Part shown: piece after piece, positions 1 through 7,612 of the stretch
Layout of the letters: each line of letters begins with the position of its first letter
Position numbering within the stretch: the first letter of the stretch is position 1
NCBI GenBank assembly: GCA_021647685.1
Contig: JAKIUH010000025.1
Location: 1-20,478 of the forward strand
Length of the DNA stretch: 20,478 nt
From: Bacteroidales bacterium
Lineage (GTDB): Bacteria; Bacteroidota; Bacteroidia; Bacteroidales; NBLH01
Direction of reading: 5' to 3'
Notes under the pieces: model-generated
What the model was told of the DNA's origin: nothing
Databases searched by the model: none
The model's input: only the letters and a program-made list of their open reading frames with translations
Translations under genes and position numbers: made by a program

Positions 1-1
1 G

Positions 2-139
2 AAAATGACTAATCATTTAGCTCTCAAAGAATTTCTAAAATTTCTCAGATACCAACAAGGTGTCTTCCAAATTTATAGAAATCTTTTAGCACCAAAGCAT
101 CAGCCATTTTCTTTGTTCCCAACCGCTAAATTTAGGTAA
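2..139 (+). other. Open frame at left edge, unassigned
   Basis: A reading frame is open from the window edge to TAA at 137-139, with an ATG at 5-7 that would give 44 residues. The translation is basic and moderately hydrophobic, and I recognise no family. It could be the tail of a gene starting outside the window, or chance. The minus strand here holds only a 20-residue frame (107 down to 45). A TAAATTTA box at 127-134, close to the Bacteroidota -7 element, lies just before the next gene, but no TTTG sits at the usual distance upstream, so it is weak. Confidence 0.2.
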
Positions 140-168
140 TAACGAGTAGAGTTTAAAAATAAAAAGAA

Positions 169-477
169 ATGCCAAGTATTAAAGTTAAAGTTGATCATTC
201 ATTAGCACAAGAAGAAGCTTTAAAAAGAATAAAAAAAATCTTTGATAAATTAAAAGATGATTTCAAAGACAAAATTTCGGATGTTCAAGAAAGCTGGAAT
301 GGAAATAGTTCCGATTTTTCGTTTAAAATAATGGGGCTATTAATGAAAGGAAAACTTACTGTTAGCCAATTGGATGTAATTCTAGACGGGAAAATCCCCT
401 TTACGGCACTCCCTTTTAAAGGACTCATCGAATCAAAAATTAGAGAAGAAGCAGAAAATCTTCTCGCACAAAAATAG
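169..477 (+). CDS. Polyhydroxyalkanoic acid system (PHA_gran_rgn) family protein
   Basis: A 102-residue soluble protein. It opens with the pattern MPSIKVKVDHSLAQEEALKR, characteristic of the small family annotated as polyhydroxyalkanoic acid system protein (PHA_gran_rgn), first noticed in PHA granule regions. The rest fits the family: an amphipathic helix (residues 15-40), then beta strands ending in a helical tail, with length near the usual 90-105 residues. In Bacteroidota this family occurs widely without PHA synthase genes. None is visible here, so a role in PHA storage should not be assumed; the molecular function is unknown. The ATG follows an A-rich stretch with no Shine-Dalgarno sequence, as is usual for the phylum. 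A 9-bp hairpin overlaps its stop codon. Family call fairly sure, role unsure. Confidence 0.75.
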   Translation: MPSIKVKVDHSLAQEEALKRIKKIFDKLKDDFKDKISDVQESWNGNSSDFSFKIMGLLMKGKLTVSQLDVILDGKIPFTALPFKGLIESKIREEAENLLAQK

Positions 478-500
478 CCGGAGCAAAGATGTCCGGCTAT
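474..500 (+). terminator. Hairpin overlapping the stop codon
   Basis: ATAGCCGGA (474-482) and TCCGGCTAT (492-500) form a perfect 9-bp stem with a 9-base loop, and the TAG stop lies inside the left arm. No T-run follows, so it is either a weak intrinsic terminator or an mRNA 3'-end stabiliser. Confidence 0.45.
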
Positions 501-881
501 ATTATCGCAATTCATTTTTGAATTATTTATTTAATACCTTAAATTAACCGGCTATGCTTGTGGATTTAAGCCAATAATAAAAGAGTAATAATACACCGCT
601 TTATTAAAACTAAATTTCCCAAAATCAAGATTTAGTTCAATTATAGTGCGAATACATATTAAATTTTATAAATTTAAAGTTAAACTTATCATTCAGGTTT
701 TGTATATTTATAAAGCTGTTTGAAAAACATTGAAATTGCATAATTTAAACAATTAGCACACTTCAATAAAACTTTTAATCGAATAATAAAATGTATTTTA
801 ATGATGTAAGCATCTATTCACGAAAATAGATGTACGTCATATATTATATTCAATATTTACTATTAATTAAAATTTAAAGCT
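478..881. other. Gene-poor intergenic stretch
   Basis: About 400 bases without a supported gene. It contains the hairpin arm at 492-500, a second CCGGCTAT at 548-555, a loose inverted repeat CTTAAAT (538-544) / ATTTAAG (564-570), a possible -7 box TATATTTA at 703-710, and the longer hairpin at 801-840. I see no tRNA, no riboswitch I recognise and no coding frame of useful length. Confidence 0.6.
801..840. repeat. Extended imperfect palindrome upstream of a secreted-protein gene
   Basis: Inner arms CATCTATT (811-818) and AATAGATG (825-832) are perfect complements around a 6-base loop. Outer arms ATGATGTA (801-808) and TACGTCAT (833-840) also pair, with one G-U, after a 2-base bulge. The result is a stem of 16 pairs whose 3' end is 41 bases before the ATG at 882. 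No T-run follows, so it does not look like an ordinary terminator. It may be a 5'-leader structure or an operator. Confidence 0.5.
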
Positions 882-1364
882 ATGAAAATCAACAAATTAA
901 TCGCTATCATTATTCTTGGACTATTCTTTGGTTCCTCAGGTAATGCTATAGCACAGAAAGCACCTAAAATCGCTCTTATTAGCAACCATACTTATATTTT
1001 AACGTATATAAGTCCTGCCGGAAAAGAATATATTGCTTTTGCAAATAATGATTTTGTGTCGGTAAATTCTGAAACGGTACTTAATACACCGGAAGCAGTA
1101 GTTTATATAAAACGAGACTCCATCGAAAGTACAAACACATATACCATTTATTTCGTAAATACGGATGAGTATTTATACAATGGTTTTGTAAAGGTAAGCA
1201 AATCACAACACGATAAATATTTTGCAAAAGATGCCAATAATCGCTTTGTTAAACCCAAAGAATACCGACAACTGTTTTATACAAAAATTCGTACTTATCC
1301 CAACGGACAAATCTCTTTAGGAAATATTCCCGGCAAATTTAAACTATATCTGTTGAAAGAATAA
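882..1364 (+). CDS. Secreted protein of unknown function
   Basis: A 160-residue protein. The N-terminus shows a clear Sec signal peptide: MKINK, a hydrophobic run (IAIIILGLFFGSS), then a probable cleavage after AIAQ near residue 25. The mature part is about 135 residues with alternating strand-like hydrophobics, many Tyr and Asn, and no cysteine, so it is probably a small beta-rich periplasmic or surface protein. No lipobox Cys is present. I recognise no domain. It lies 70 bases upstream of another exported protein on the same strand, and the two may be co-transcribed since no terminator separates them. The ATG is preceded only by A/T-rich sequence. Function unknown. Confidence 0.7.
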   Translation: MKINKLIAIIILGLFFGSSGNAIAQKAPKIALISNHTYILTYISPAGKEYIAFANNDFVSVNSETVLNTPEAVVYIKRDSIESTNTYTIYFVNTDEYLYNGFVKVSKSQHDKYFAKDANNRFVKPKEYRQLFYTKIRTYPNGQISLGNIPGKFKLYLLKE

Positions 1365-1434
1365 TTTATTTCTAAGTAAAAATGTTGCTTAATAAAATCA
1401 ATCAAGAAAATTTTTAACTGATAAATGAAAAAGA

Positions 1435-2433
1435 ATGAAAAATATAATAAAAATATCAATATTAATAATTGCACTATCCATTTCCAGTGTAGTTAGCAGC
1501 CAATCAATAAGAGCCTACACTCTACAAATGCCGGCAAAAGTATTTACCGGTGGAGGTAAACTTTATGTAAAAGCACTTAAATCAGAAAACGGCAAATTCA
1601 CTGATTTTGGTGTTCAAGTATCAGAATCTATTAAAAATCAATTAATTGCTGCCGAAAATAAAGACAGGGAAGTAAAAGCCAGCGGCTCATTATACAATCC
1701 GTGGTTTACTACAAAGTTTTACGAAATAGTAAACTCAGAAAACCAAGCCGACATAGTGTTAGGCGGAAGTTATAAACTTTCGGCACAACAAGATAAGTCA
1801 ACGAAACTACATACAGACACAACTTGGGTATTAGATAATGGTACAGAAAATAGAAAGCCTGTCGAATATTTTTATTTTGAGTACCAAAATAATGGAAAAA
1901 TCTCAGTTAAAGGGCAAATAATAGCCAAACGAAATGGGCAAGTTATAGATAAACATGACTTTTCTGATAAATTAGAAGGTACAAAACGAAGTTTTCTTAG
2001 AAAACCAAAGGGTTCAAGCATTGACAGCTTAGTAGCAAAACTAACAAATAGAACAGCCAATAGCAAAAAAAATCTTTACAGCCCTGAATTTGTATTAGAA
2101 AAGTATAACTTTAAAAATGTAAAAACAAAAAATAAAGCCTATAAAAGTGAATTAAAAGGTCAAATGAAAATGGTTAAGGCAAACTTAAAATCAGGCAACT
2201 TAAATGCTGCAGCTAAAATTCTTTTTAAATTAAATGAAAACGAGTCAAGTGAAAATTTATACTATAATCTGGCTATGTGCTATGAATTAATAGGCAATAC
2301 AGAAAAAGCTGCCGGTTTTTATGAAAAATCAGGAAGTTCATCAGGTATAAAAAGGATAAACCGTTTAATGAAAACGGAAAAAATTATAGAAAGTTTAGGT
2401 TTGCCGATAATTGAAAAAGATTTTGATTTTTAG
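1435..2433 (+). CDS. Exported protein with C-terminal TPR-like repeat
   Basis: A 332-residue protein. Residues 1-23 form a signal peptide (KNIIKISILIIALSISSVVSS, cleavage near SSQ). The next ~200 residues resemble a periplasmic alpha/beta domain: a segment around 90-115 (AD-IVLGGSYK) recalls proteins that build or sense the envelope, but I cannot name the family. Residues ~248-300 look like one or two TPR-type helical pairs (NLYYNLAMCYELIGNTEKAAGFYEKS). No cysteine sits at the cleavage site, so it is not an obvious lipoprotein. An upstream ATG at 1424 is in another frame, so 1435 is the only sensible ATG. A strong terminator follows at once. Possibly a unit with the secreted protein before it. 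Confidence 0.7.
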   Translation: MKNIIKISILIIALSISSVVSSQSIRAYTLQMPAKVFTGGGKLYVKALKSENGKFTDFGVQVSESIKNQLIAAENKDREVKASGSLYNPWFTTKFYEIVNSENQADIVLGGSYKLSAQQDKSTKLHTDTTWVLDNGTENRKPVEYFYFEYQNNGKISVKGQIIAKRNGQVIDKHDFSDKLEGTKRSFLRKPKGSSIDSLVAKLTNRTANSKKNLYSPEFVLEKYNFKNVKTKNKAYKSELKGQMKMVKANLKSGNLNAAAKILFKLNENESSENLYYNLAMCYELIGNTEKAAGFYEKSGSSSGIKRINRLMKTEKIIESLGLPIIEKDFDF

Positions 2434-2452
2434 TCAAGCTTATATCCCTTAT

Positions 2453-2484
2453 AAAAAAGACTACTTTAAAAAGTAGTCTTTTTT
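2453..2484. terminator. Bidirectional intrinsic terminator
   Basis: A 14-bp perfect stem, AAAAAAGACTACTT (2453-2466) with AAGTAGTCTTTTTT (2471-2484), closed by a 4-base loop. The A-run on one side and T-run on the other let it work in both directions. It sits between a plus-strand gene ending at 2433 and the minus-strand pseudogene ending at 2491. Confidence 0.9.
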
Positions 2485-2490
2485 GTATAA

Positions 2491-3114
2491 TTATTTTCCG
2501 AAACGGAATATTAAGCCAGCATTAAAATTAGCTTGCAGCATAGGCACATGTGTGTAGGTGTTTAAACTAATTCCACCGGTACCAAAATGAAAGCCCACGC
2601 CTGAAAAATACATGGGCGTCATTAAAGCTCCTTGCAAACGAATACCTACTTTGTCAGAAAAGAAAATTTTTGTACCCACTGCAAAGGTCATTGCTAAACG
2701 TCAACGATTGCCAATATCGTCTGTCAAAGGGGCATATCGAGCAGCTCCTAAACTTGCTACCATAAAAGGCTATAAATTTCCATATTCCAAATATTTATAG
2801 GAGCCTATTTGATAATACTCATTAACTATATCGAAGTCTCTACGGGTATAAGATGAAGAGCTTGGATAAAAATAAGAATGTGTTTTCGTGTGTGAATACA
2901 TCAATTCAACCCCATATCCATTACCTATTTCTACATCCATTATTGCACCAAACAATTCATTATCGTCTGTTTTTATGTTTCCTTCATAAAAGTGTATTCT
3001 ACCATTTATTTGCCATCCATAAAAGGGAGCTATTTCAATAACTTGCGCCAAAATACTTGACGGGTATAAAATCAATATTGAAATAATTAGGATTAAATAA
3101 ACTTTTTTTTTCAT
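2491..3114 (-). pseudogene. Outer-membrane beta-barrel protein, broken by two in-frame stops
   Basis: One continuous frame of 207 codons plus TAA, interrupted by TAG at codon 115 (2770-2772) and TGA at codon 138 (2701-2703). Both halves and the piece between stay in the same frame, so there is no indel. Residues 1-24 are a signal peptide ending ILAQ. The remainder has beta-barrel character: alternating strands, the segment PFMVASLGAARYAP, then TFAVGTKIFFSDKVGIRLQG and MYFSGVGFHFGTGG, and a C-terminal GLIFRFGK. This matches small Bacteroidota outer-membrane beta-barrel proteins in which a Trp precedes R-(F/L)-A in the NR*RLAMTF position, so TGA probably replaces TGG. TAG probably replaces AAG or CAG. 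A TAATTTTG box on the minus strand (3141-3148) could still drive it. Read as a recently inactivated gene; a sequencing error would have to hit twice. Confidence 0.75.
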
Positions 3115-3140
3115 ATTTTTGATGCTTAGAATTATATTAT

Positions 3141-3148
3141 CAAAATTA
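3141..3148 (-). promoter_or_regulatory. Possible -7 box for the beta-barrel pseudogene
   Basis: Minus-strand TAATTTTG fits the Bacteroidota TAnnTTTG -7 element and lies 27 bases before the minus-strand ATG at 3114. No clear TTTG is seen at -33, so the call is tentative. Confidence 0.4.
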
Positions 3149-3172
3149 CTATTATTTTAAAAAAAATGAATT

Positions 3173-3745
3173 ATGGATTGGAAAAAAGCATTAGAACGAC
3201 TGGAACAAGGAAATAAAAATTTTATTGAAGATAAATTAGACGGAAAGCTTCAAAACTCTTCACGCAGACAAGAGTTAGTAAGTGGGCAACAGCCTTATGC
3301 AATTATTTTAAGTTGTGCAGACTCACGAGTAGTACCTGAATTTGCATTTGATACTGGACTGGGTGAGTTATTTGTAGTACGTGTCGCAGGAAATGTTGCC
3401 AATATCTCAACTTTGGCAAGTATTGAATATGCAGTTGCAAATTTGAATACAAATTTAATTGTTGTGTTGGGACATGAAAGTTGTGGAGCAGTAACAGCTG
3501 CCATACAAAATTATGACAAAGCACCCAATGAAAATTTTCATCGTTTGTTTGAATTGATTAAACCGGCAATTCGACTGGCTAACAAAGAGGATGTAAATCA
3601 AGTAGTGAAAAAGAATGCAGAATTAACGGCAAAAGCTCTATATGAAAAATCAGATATTGTGCGTAAGGCTGTGGATGAAGAAAAACTAAAAATAGTTCCT
3701 GCATATTACCATCTAAAATCCGGAAAAATTGATTTTGAAGTATAA
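3173..3745 (+). CDS. Beta-class carbonic anhydrase
   Basis: A 190-residue cytoplasmic zinc enzyme that interconverts CO2 and bicarbonate. The beta-class signature is complete: Cys48, Asp50 and Arg52 in SCADSRVVPE, and His101 and Cys104 in GHESCGAV. Cys48, His101 and Cys104 are the expected zinc ligands, and Asp50-Arg52 the gating dyad. Further family segments are ELFVVRVAGN (65-74) and a C-terminal VPAYYHLKSGKI strand (175-186). Length is within the usual 180-220. There is no signal peptide. The next gene starts 14 bases after the stop on the same strand, so the two are probably one transcript. An ATG at 3166 is out of frame. Enzyme class sure; the physiological use (pH balance, carboxylase supply) is inference. 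Confidence 0.95.
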   Translation: MDWKKALERLEQGNKNFIEDKLDGKLQNSSRRQELVSGQQPYAIILSCADSRVVPEFAFDTGLGELFVVRVAGNVANISTLASIEYAVANLNTNLIVVLGHESCGAVTAAIQNYDKAPNENFHRLFELIKPAIRLANKEDVNQVVKKNAELTAKALYEKSDIVRKAVDEEKLKIVPAYYHLKSGKIDFEV

Positions 3746-3759
3746 ATTAAACTTACACA

Positions 3760-4530
3760 ATGCCCAAAAATAAATCCGAAATCTATTATGAAGTATTTGG
3801 AACAGGACAACCTATTCTCTTAATTCATGGATTAGGCTCTAGCATACTCGACTGGGAGAAGCAAATAAATTATTTCTCCCGGTCTTTTAAGATTATTGCA
3901 GCAGATTTACGAGGGCATGGAAAAACAGGTAGTATAGAAGGAGATTATTCAATAGTTGCCTTTTCTTATGACCTTGCAGAAATCTTATGTGATGAAACCG
4001 AAGATAGAGTCACAGTTATTGGTATATCAATGGGCGGTATGGTCGCTTTTCAAATGGCTGTTGATTATCCTTGTTTGGTAGATAAATTGATTATTATAAA
4101 TAGTTTTGTAGAAATGCCAATGGATAACAAAGCCAACAGAAAAGCCTTGCGATTACGTAAGCTTATTCCAAAGTTAATTGGTATGAAAGCAATGGGGAAA
4201 ATTATTGCTAAAAAAGTATTCCCGTACAAGCATCAAAGTGAATTGAGAAAGCTAATGATAAAACGCTGGGCAAAAAACAACATCAAAGACTATATAAAAA
4301 GTGTAAATGCCATGGCCGGTTGGACGGTTAAGAATCAGTTAGACAAAATTCAACGTCCGGTTTTAATTATTGGTTCCGAGTTTGATTATATCAGTACAGA
4401 AGAAAAAAAGAAATACACGCAACTGTTACCCAATGCACAATTAGTAATAATTCCGGATGCTCATCATGCGGTAACAGTTGAAAAGCCCCAAGAGGTAAAT
4501 CGTATTATTGAAAAATTTATAAACGAATAA
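3760..4530 (+). CDS. Alpha/beta hydrolase
   Basis: A 256-residue soluble alpha/beta-hydrolase-fold protein. The oxyanion-hole motif is HGLGSS (23-28), the strand-turn ADLRGHGKT is at 48-56, and the nucleophile elbow GISMGG places the catalytic Ser at 90. The acid is probably Asp209 (IGSEFDYIS) and the base His236 (DAHHAVTVEKP). A helical cap spans about 120-185 and is rich in Lys. This architecture covers esterases, lipases, haloperoxidase-like proteins and 3-oxoadipate enol-lactonase-like enzymes, and the substrate cannot be read from the sequence. It follows the carbonic anhydrase gene after 14 bases and is closed by a terminator at 4536-4561. Fold and triad well supported, specificity unknown. 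Confidence 0.9.
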   Translation: MPKNKSEIYYEVFGTGQPILLIHGLGSSILDWEKQINYFSRSFKIIAADLRGHGKTGSIEGDYSIVAFSYDLAEILCDETEDRVTVIGISMGGMVAFQMAVDYPCLVDKLIIINSFVEMPMDNKANRKALRLRKLIPKLIGMKAMGKIIAKKVFPYKHQSELRKLMIKRWAKNNIKDYIKSVNAMAGWTVKNQLDKIQRPVLIIGSEFDYISTEEKKKYTQLLPNAQLVIIPDAHHAVTVEKPQEVNRIIEKFINE

Positions 4531-4535
4531 AAAAA

Positions 4536-4561
4536 GGCTGCTATATTGAATATTAGCAGCC
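4536..4561. terminator. Bidirectional intrinsic terminator
   Basis: GGCTGCTA (4536-4543) pairs with TAGCAGCC (4554-4561). An A-run precedes it and a CTTTGTTTTT tract follows, so it can end transcripts from both sides. It lies in the 39 bases between two convergent genes. Confidence 0.85.
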
Positions 4562-4569
4562 CTTTGTTT

Positions 4570-5601
4570 TTATTCCCATTCCAATAAAACTTTGCCACAA
4601 TTTCCGGTATCCATTACTTCAAAACCTTTTTGAAAATCATCAACTTTATAGCGGTGCGTTATCATGGGCGACAAATCAAGACCCGACATAAGCATTTGTT
4701 CCATTAAATACCATGTTTCAAACATCTCTCTACCGTATATTCCTTTCAATTGCAAGCCTTTAAAAATAATATTATCCCAATCAATTTGTGTGCTTGAAGG
4801 CAAAATACCTAAAAGAGAAATTTTACCGGCATTATACATGTGTGCTAACATATCATTAAAAGCAATAGGTGAACCGGAACACTCCATACCTATATCAAAA
4901 CCAATCATTCCCAAATCGGCAATTACCTCATCTAAATTTTCTTTCAAAGGGTTAATTACACGAGTTGCTCCCATTTTTTTTGCCAATTCAATCCTGTAAG
5001 GATTGGTTTCTGTGGCTACAATATATCGCGCCCCGGCAAATTTAGAAATTGCCACACACATACTTCCTATTAAACCGGCACCTGTAACTAAAACATCTTC
5101 ACCAATTAAAGGGAAAGAAAGTGCGGTATGCGTAGCGTTTCCAAACGGGTCCATAATGGCAAGCATATCATCAGAAATTTGATCACTCATTTTCATGACA
5201 TTTGATGCAGGAACCACAACATACTCTGCAAATGCTCCATCGCGATTTACACCAATACCAATAGTATTTTCACATACATGCTTTTTACCACGACGACAGT
5301 TCCGGCAATGTCCGCAGGCAATATGTCCTTCACCGGTAACCCTATCTCCTATCTTAAAATCAGTTACTCCTTTGCCCATTTCAGCAACAGTTCCCACATA
5401 CTCATGCCCGATAGTCATGGGTGTTTTTATGGTTTTTTGCGACCACTCATCCCAACGGTAAATATGCAAATCAGTACCACAAATGGCTGTTTTTTTTATT
5501 TTAATTAATATATCATTTACTCCTACTTCCGGAACAGGCACTTCTTCCATCCAAATACCGCGTTCAGGCTTTGATTTAACTAAGGCTTTCATTGTTTTCA
5601 T
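4570..5601 (-). CDS. tdh: L-threonine 3-dehydrogenase
   Basis: A zinc-dependent medium-chain dehydrogenase that oxidises L-threonine with NAD+ to 2-amino-3-ketobutyrate. Counting from the ATG at 5601 (343 residues), the catalytic zinc site is Cys41, His66, Glu67 (AICGTDLHIY, GHEYVG) and the structural zinc site is Cys96, 99, 102, 110 (ACGHCRNCRRGKKHVC). The Rossmann motif GAGLIG is at 174-179. The DEWSQKTI, GVNRDGAFAEY and KGIYGREMFETWY segments are diagnostic for Tdh. The codon at 5605-5607 is TTG, so ATG 5601, or ATG 5592 which matches the E. coli MKAL start, is more likely. The partner 2-amino-3-ketobutyrate CoA ligase gene (kbl), often paired with tdh elsewhere, is not in this window. A minus-strand TAATTTTG at 5659-5666 may be its -7 box. 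Confidence 0.95.
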   Translation of the reverse strand: MKTMKALVKSKPERGIWMEEVPVPEVGVNDILIKIKKTAICGTDLHIYRWDEWSQKTIKTPMTIGHEYVGTVAEMGKGVTDFKIGDRVTGEGHIACGHCRNCRRGKKHVCENTIGIGVNRDGAFAEYVVVPASNVMKMSDQISDDMLAIMDPFGNATHTALSFPLIGEDVLVTGAGLIGSMCVAISKFAGARYIVATETNPYRIELAKKMGATRVINPLKENLDEVIADLGMIGFDIGMECSGSPIAFNDMLAHMYNAGKISLLGILPSSTQIDWDNIIFKGLQLKGIYGREMFETWYLMEQMLMSGLDLSPMITHRYKVDDFQKGFEVMDTGNCGKVLLEWE

Positions 5602-5658
5602 AGTCAAATTGTATTTTACTAATTAATAATCAATATTTTAATTACTTCATTCATTATT

Positions 5659-5666
5659 CAAAATTA
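5659..5666 (-). promoter_or_regulatory. Possible -7 box for tdh
   Basis: Minus-strand TAATTTTG matches TAnnTTTG and would leave a leader of about 50 bases before the tdh start. No convincing -33 TTTG is visible. Confidence 0.35.
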
Positions 5667-5740
5667 AGCATAATTATTCTATTCATACTTATATTAAATA
5701 ACATAAAATAGCTTTTTTTACTGTTTTCATTCAGAATATA

Positions 5741-5748
5741 TATCTTTG
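5741..5748 (+). promoter_or_regulatory. -7 promoter box for gltX
   Basis: TATCTTTG matches the Bacteroidota -7 consensus TAnnTTTG and lies 54 bases upstream of the gltX ATG. The -33 element is poor (CTG at 5721-5723). Confidence 0.6.
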
Positions 5749-5802
5749 CCCACATAAAATTAGTTTGATTCAATAGTTATTAAAGACATTACAAACAAGA
5801 AT

Positions 5803-7329
5803 ATGAAAAAAGTAAGAGTTCGATTTGCACCCAGTCCTACGGGACCATTACATATTGGCGGTGTACGCACTGCTTTGTTTAATTATTTATTCGCCAAAAA
5901 ACATAATGGCGATTTTTTACTGCGTATTGAAGATACCGATCAAACACGTTATGTGCCCGGTGCCGAAGAATATATTATTGAAGCATTGGAATGGTGCGGC
6001 TTAAATATTGACGAAGGAGTTACCAATGGTGGTGATTACGGTCCCTACCGGCAAAGTGAGCGAAAAAACCTCTACCGTAATTATGCCATGCAGCTAGTCA
6101 GTGAAGGAAATGCCTATCTTGCTTTTGACACACCGGAAGAGCTGGATGCCATGCGCGAACGCTTAAAAGCCGAAGGAAGTGCCAACCAACAATACGGCAT
6201 ACAAACCCGTATGCAAATGAAAAATTCATTAAGCCTTTCGGGCGAAGAGGTTCAAAAAAGAATTTCAGGCGGCGAAGCTTATGTAATCCGTTTTAAAATG
6301 CCCGAAAATGAAACGGTAATTATGCACGATTTAATTCGTGGCGAAGTGAAATTTAATACCAATACTTTAGACGATAAAGTTTTGTATAAATCAGACGGTA
6401 TGCCTACCTATCATTTGGCAAATATAGTAGATGATCATTTAATGAAAATCAGCCATGTTATTCGCGGTGAGGAATGGTTGCCTTCACTCCCACTCCACAC
6501 ATTACTATACAAAGCTTTGGGTTGGAGCGATTCGATGCCTCAATTTGCGCATCTTCCGCTAATTTTAAAACCCAACGGAAAAGGAAAATTAAGCAAACGT
6601 GATGGCGATAAAGGAGGTTTCCCTGTTTTTCCATTGCAATGGAAAGACCCCAAAACAGGTGAAATATCATCAGGATATCGCGAAAGCGGATATTTCCCCG
6701 AAGCTTTTATTAATATTATGGCACTTTTGGGTTGGAATCCGGGAACAGAACAGGAGATTTTTACCTTGAACGAACTTATCGAAGCTTTTGATATTTCAAA
6801 AGTGGGAAAAGCTGGTGCTAAATTTGACCCTGAAAAAGCAAAATGGTTTAATCATCAATATCTACAAAAAAAATCAAACGAAGAACTAAGCAAGGAATAT
6901 CAAAAAATATTGAAAGAAAAAGGTGTTGATGTAACGGATAACTTTGTGCAGCAAGTGGTTGCACTGATTAAAGAACGTGCAACATTTGTCGGTGATTTTT
7001 GGGAACAATCGTATTTCTTATTTGAAGCACCCCAAGAATATGATGCCAAAATGGTAAAAAAACGCTGGAAGGAAGATACTCCTGAACATTTAAAAAAATT
7101 AAGCTGTGTATTAAAAGAAGTTGAACCTTTTACTCCTGAAAATACGGAAAATAAAGTGAAAGCATGGCTTGAAAGTAGTGGTTTAAGCATGGGACAAGTT
7201 ATGACAGCTTTTCGTTTAGCAGTAGTGGGTGCCGGAAAAGGTCCGCATATGTTTGATATTATTGCTTTGATTGGAAAGGAAGAAACACTAAAACGTATTG
7301 ATAAAGCTGTTGAAACTATAAAAAAATAG
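5803..7329 (+). CDS. gltX: Glutamyl-tRNA synthetase
   Basis: A class I aminoacyl-tRNA synthetase of 508 residues that charges tRNA(Glu). The HIGH-type motif is at 11-20 (SPTGPLHIGG) and the KMSKS-type motif is KLSKR at 262-266. RIEDTD (41-46), YRQSER (82-87) and the RGEEW segment (221-225) belong to the catalytic domain. Residues ~330-508 form the helical anticodon-binding part. An insertion after the KLSKR loop (~272-300, with FPLQWKDPKTG and SGYRESGYFPEA) is typical of Bacteroidota GltX. No zinc-binding Cys cluster is seen. The gene has its own probable promoter at 5741. A palindromic element begins 6 bases after its stop and probably shapes the 3' end of the transcript. Confidence 0.97.
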   Translation: MKKVRVRFAPSPTGPLHIGGVRTALFNYLFAKKHNGDFLLRIEDTDQTRYVPGAEEYIIEALEWCGLNIDEGVTNGGDYGPYRQSERKNLYRNYAMQLVSEGNAYLAFDTPEELDAMRERLKAEGSANQQYGIQTRMQMKNSLSLSGEEVQKRISGGEAYVIRFKMPENETVIMHDLIRGEVKFNTNTLDDKVLYKSDGMPTYHLANIVDDHLMKISHVIRGEEWLPSLPLHTLLYKALGWSDSMPQFAHLPLILKPNGKGKLSKRDGDKGGFPVFPLQWKDPKTGEISSGYRESGYFPEAFINIMALLGWNPGTEQEIFTLNELIEAFDISKVGKAGAKFDPEKAKWFNHQYLQKKSNEELSKEYQKILKEKGVDVTDNFVQQVVALIKERATFVGDFWEQSYFLFEAPQEYDAKMVKKRWKEDTPEHLKKLSCVLKEVEPFTPENTENKVKAWLESSGLSMGQVMTAFRLAVVGAGKGPHMFDIIALIGKEETLKRIDKAVETIKK

Positions 7330-7335
7330 TTATTC

Positions 7336-7502
7336 CTAGTGTTATGTCAAGCATGTTTTTAGTCATACCAAGTTTCGTTCTTTTTGCGTAGAACTTTGTT
7401 AAAAATTTTGACCATAACTACTGCTATACTGAAAATTTTTGCCTTGTTCTATACAAAAATAACTTCAACTTATACGACACAGCATACTTGACATAACACT
7501 AG
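7336..7502. mobile_element. 167-bp palindromic MITE-like element
   Basis: The ends are 20-base inverted repeats, CTAGTGTTATGTCAAGCATG (7336-7355) against 7483-7502, matching at 19 of 20. Inner arms pair too: TAGAAC (7389-7394) with GTTCTA (7446-7451), and AAAAATTTT (7401-7409) with AAAATTTTT (7432-7440). The centre is a loop at 7410-7431. The arms are diverged between these blocks. There is no coding frame inside. A TA dinucleotide lies at each end (7337-7338 and 7500-7501), which would fit a TA target duplication as made by IS630/Tc1-type transposases. A related end is seen at 12723-12741. Seen: the inverted repeats and arms. Inferred: that it is or was mobile. It may now end gltX transcripts. 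Confidence 0.6.
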
Positions 7503-7593
7503 TTTTTAAAAAAATACAATAATAATTTTATGAGTCTTAAATAATATTTGATAAGGAAAAAACAAAAACCTTTGAATAAAATAATATTATCAC
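7503..7593. other. AT-rich spacer before the metK promoter
   Basis: Between the palindromic element and the metK promoter I see only A/T-rich sequence, with no gene and no clear signal. Confidence 0.5.
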
Positions 7594-7601
7594 TAAGTTT
7601 G
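7571..7601 (+). promoter_or_regulatory. metK promoter (-33 TTTG, -7 TAAGTTTG)
   Basis: TTTG at 7571-7574 and TAAGTTTG at 7594-7601 are separated by 19 bases, a near-ideal Bacteroidota primary sigma factor promoter. Transcription would begin a few bases downstream, just ahead of the riboswitch. Confidence 0.8.
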
Positions 7602-7612
7602 CAAACTAAATT

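Noticed and set aside
45..107. Minus-strand 20-residue frame near the left edge
   Set aside because: Too short, with stops on both sides, and matching no family I know.
169..477. PHA storage cluster
   Set aside because: Only the small PHA_gran_rgn family protein is present; no synthase, depolymerase or phasin gene is in the window.
2701..2772. Stop-codon recoding or selenocysteine insertion in the beta-barrel gene
   Set aside because: Two different stops (TAG and TGA) occur, TAG is the normal stop of many genes here, and TGA ends the oxidoreductase gene. Nothing like a SECIS element is seen. A pseudogene is the simpler reading.
4570..5601. tdh-kbl threonine degradation operon
   Set aside because: No 2-amino-3-ketobutyrate CoA ligase gene is adjacent; tdh is flanked by a convergent hydrolase gene and divergent gltX.
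5599..5607. TTG start at 5607 for threonine dehydrogenase
   Set aside because: ATG codons at 5601 and 5592 fit the family N-terminus (MKTMKALVK or MKALVK) better than the TTG.
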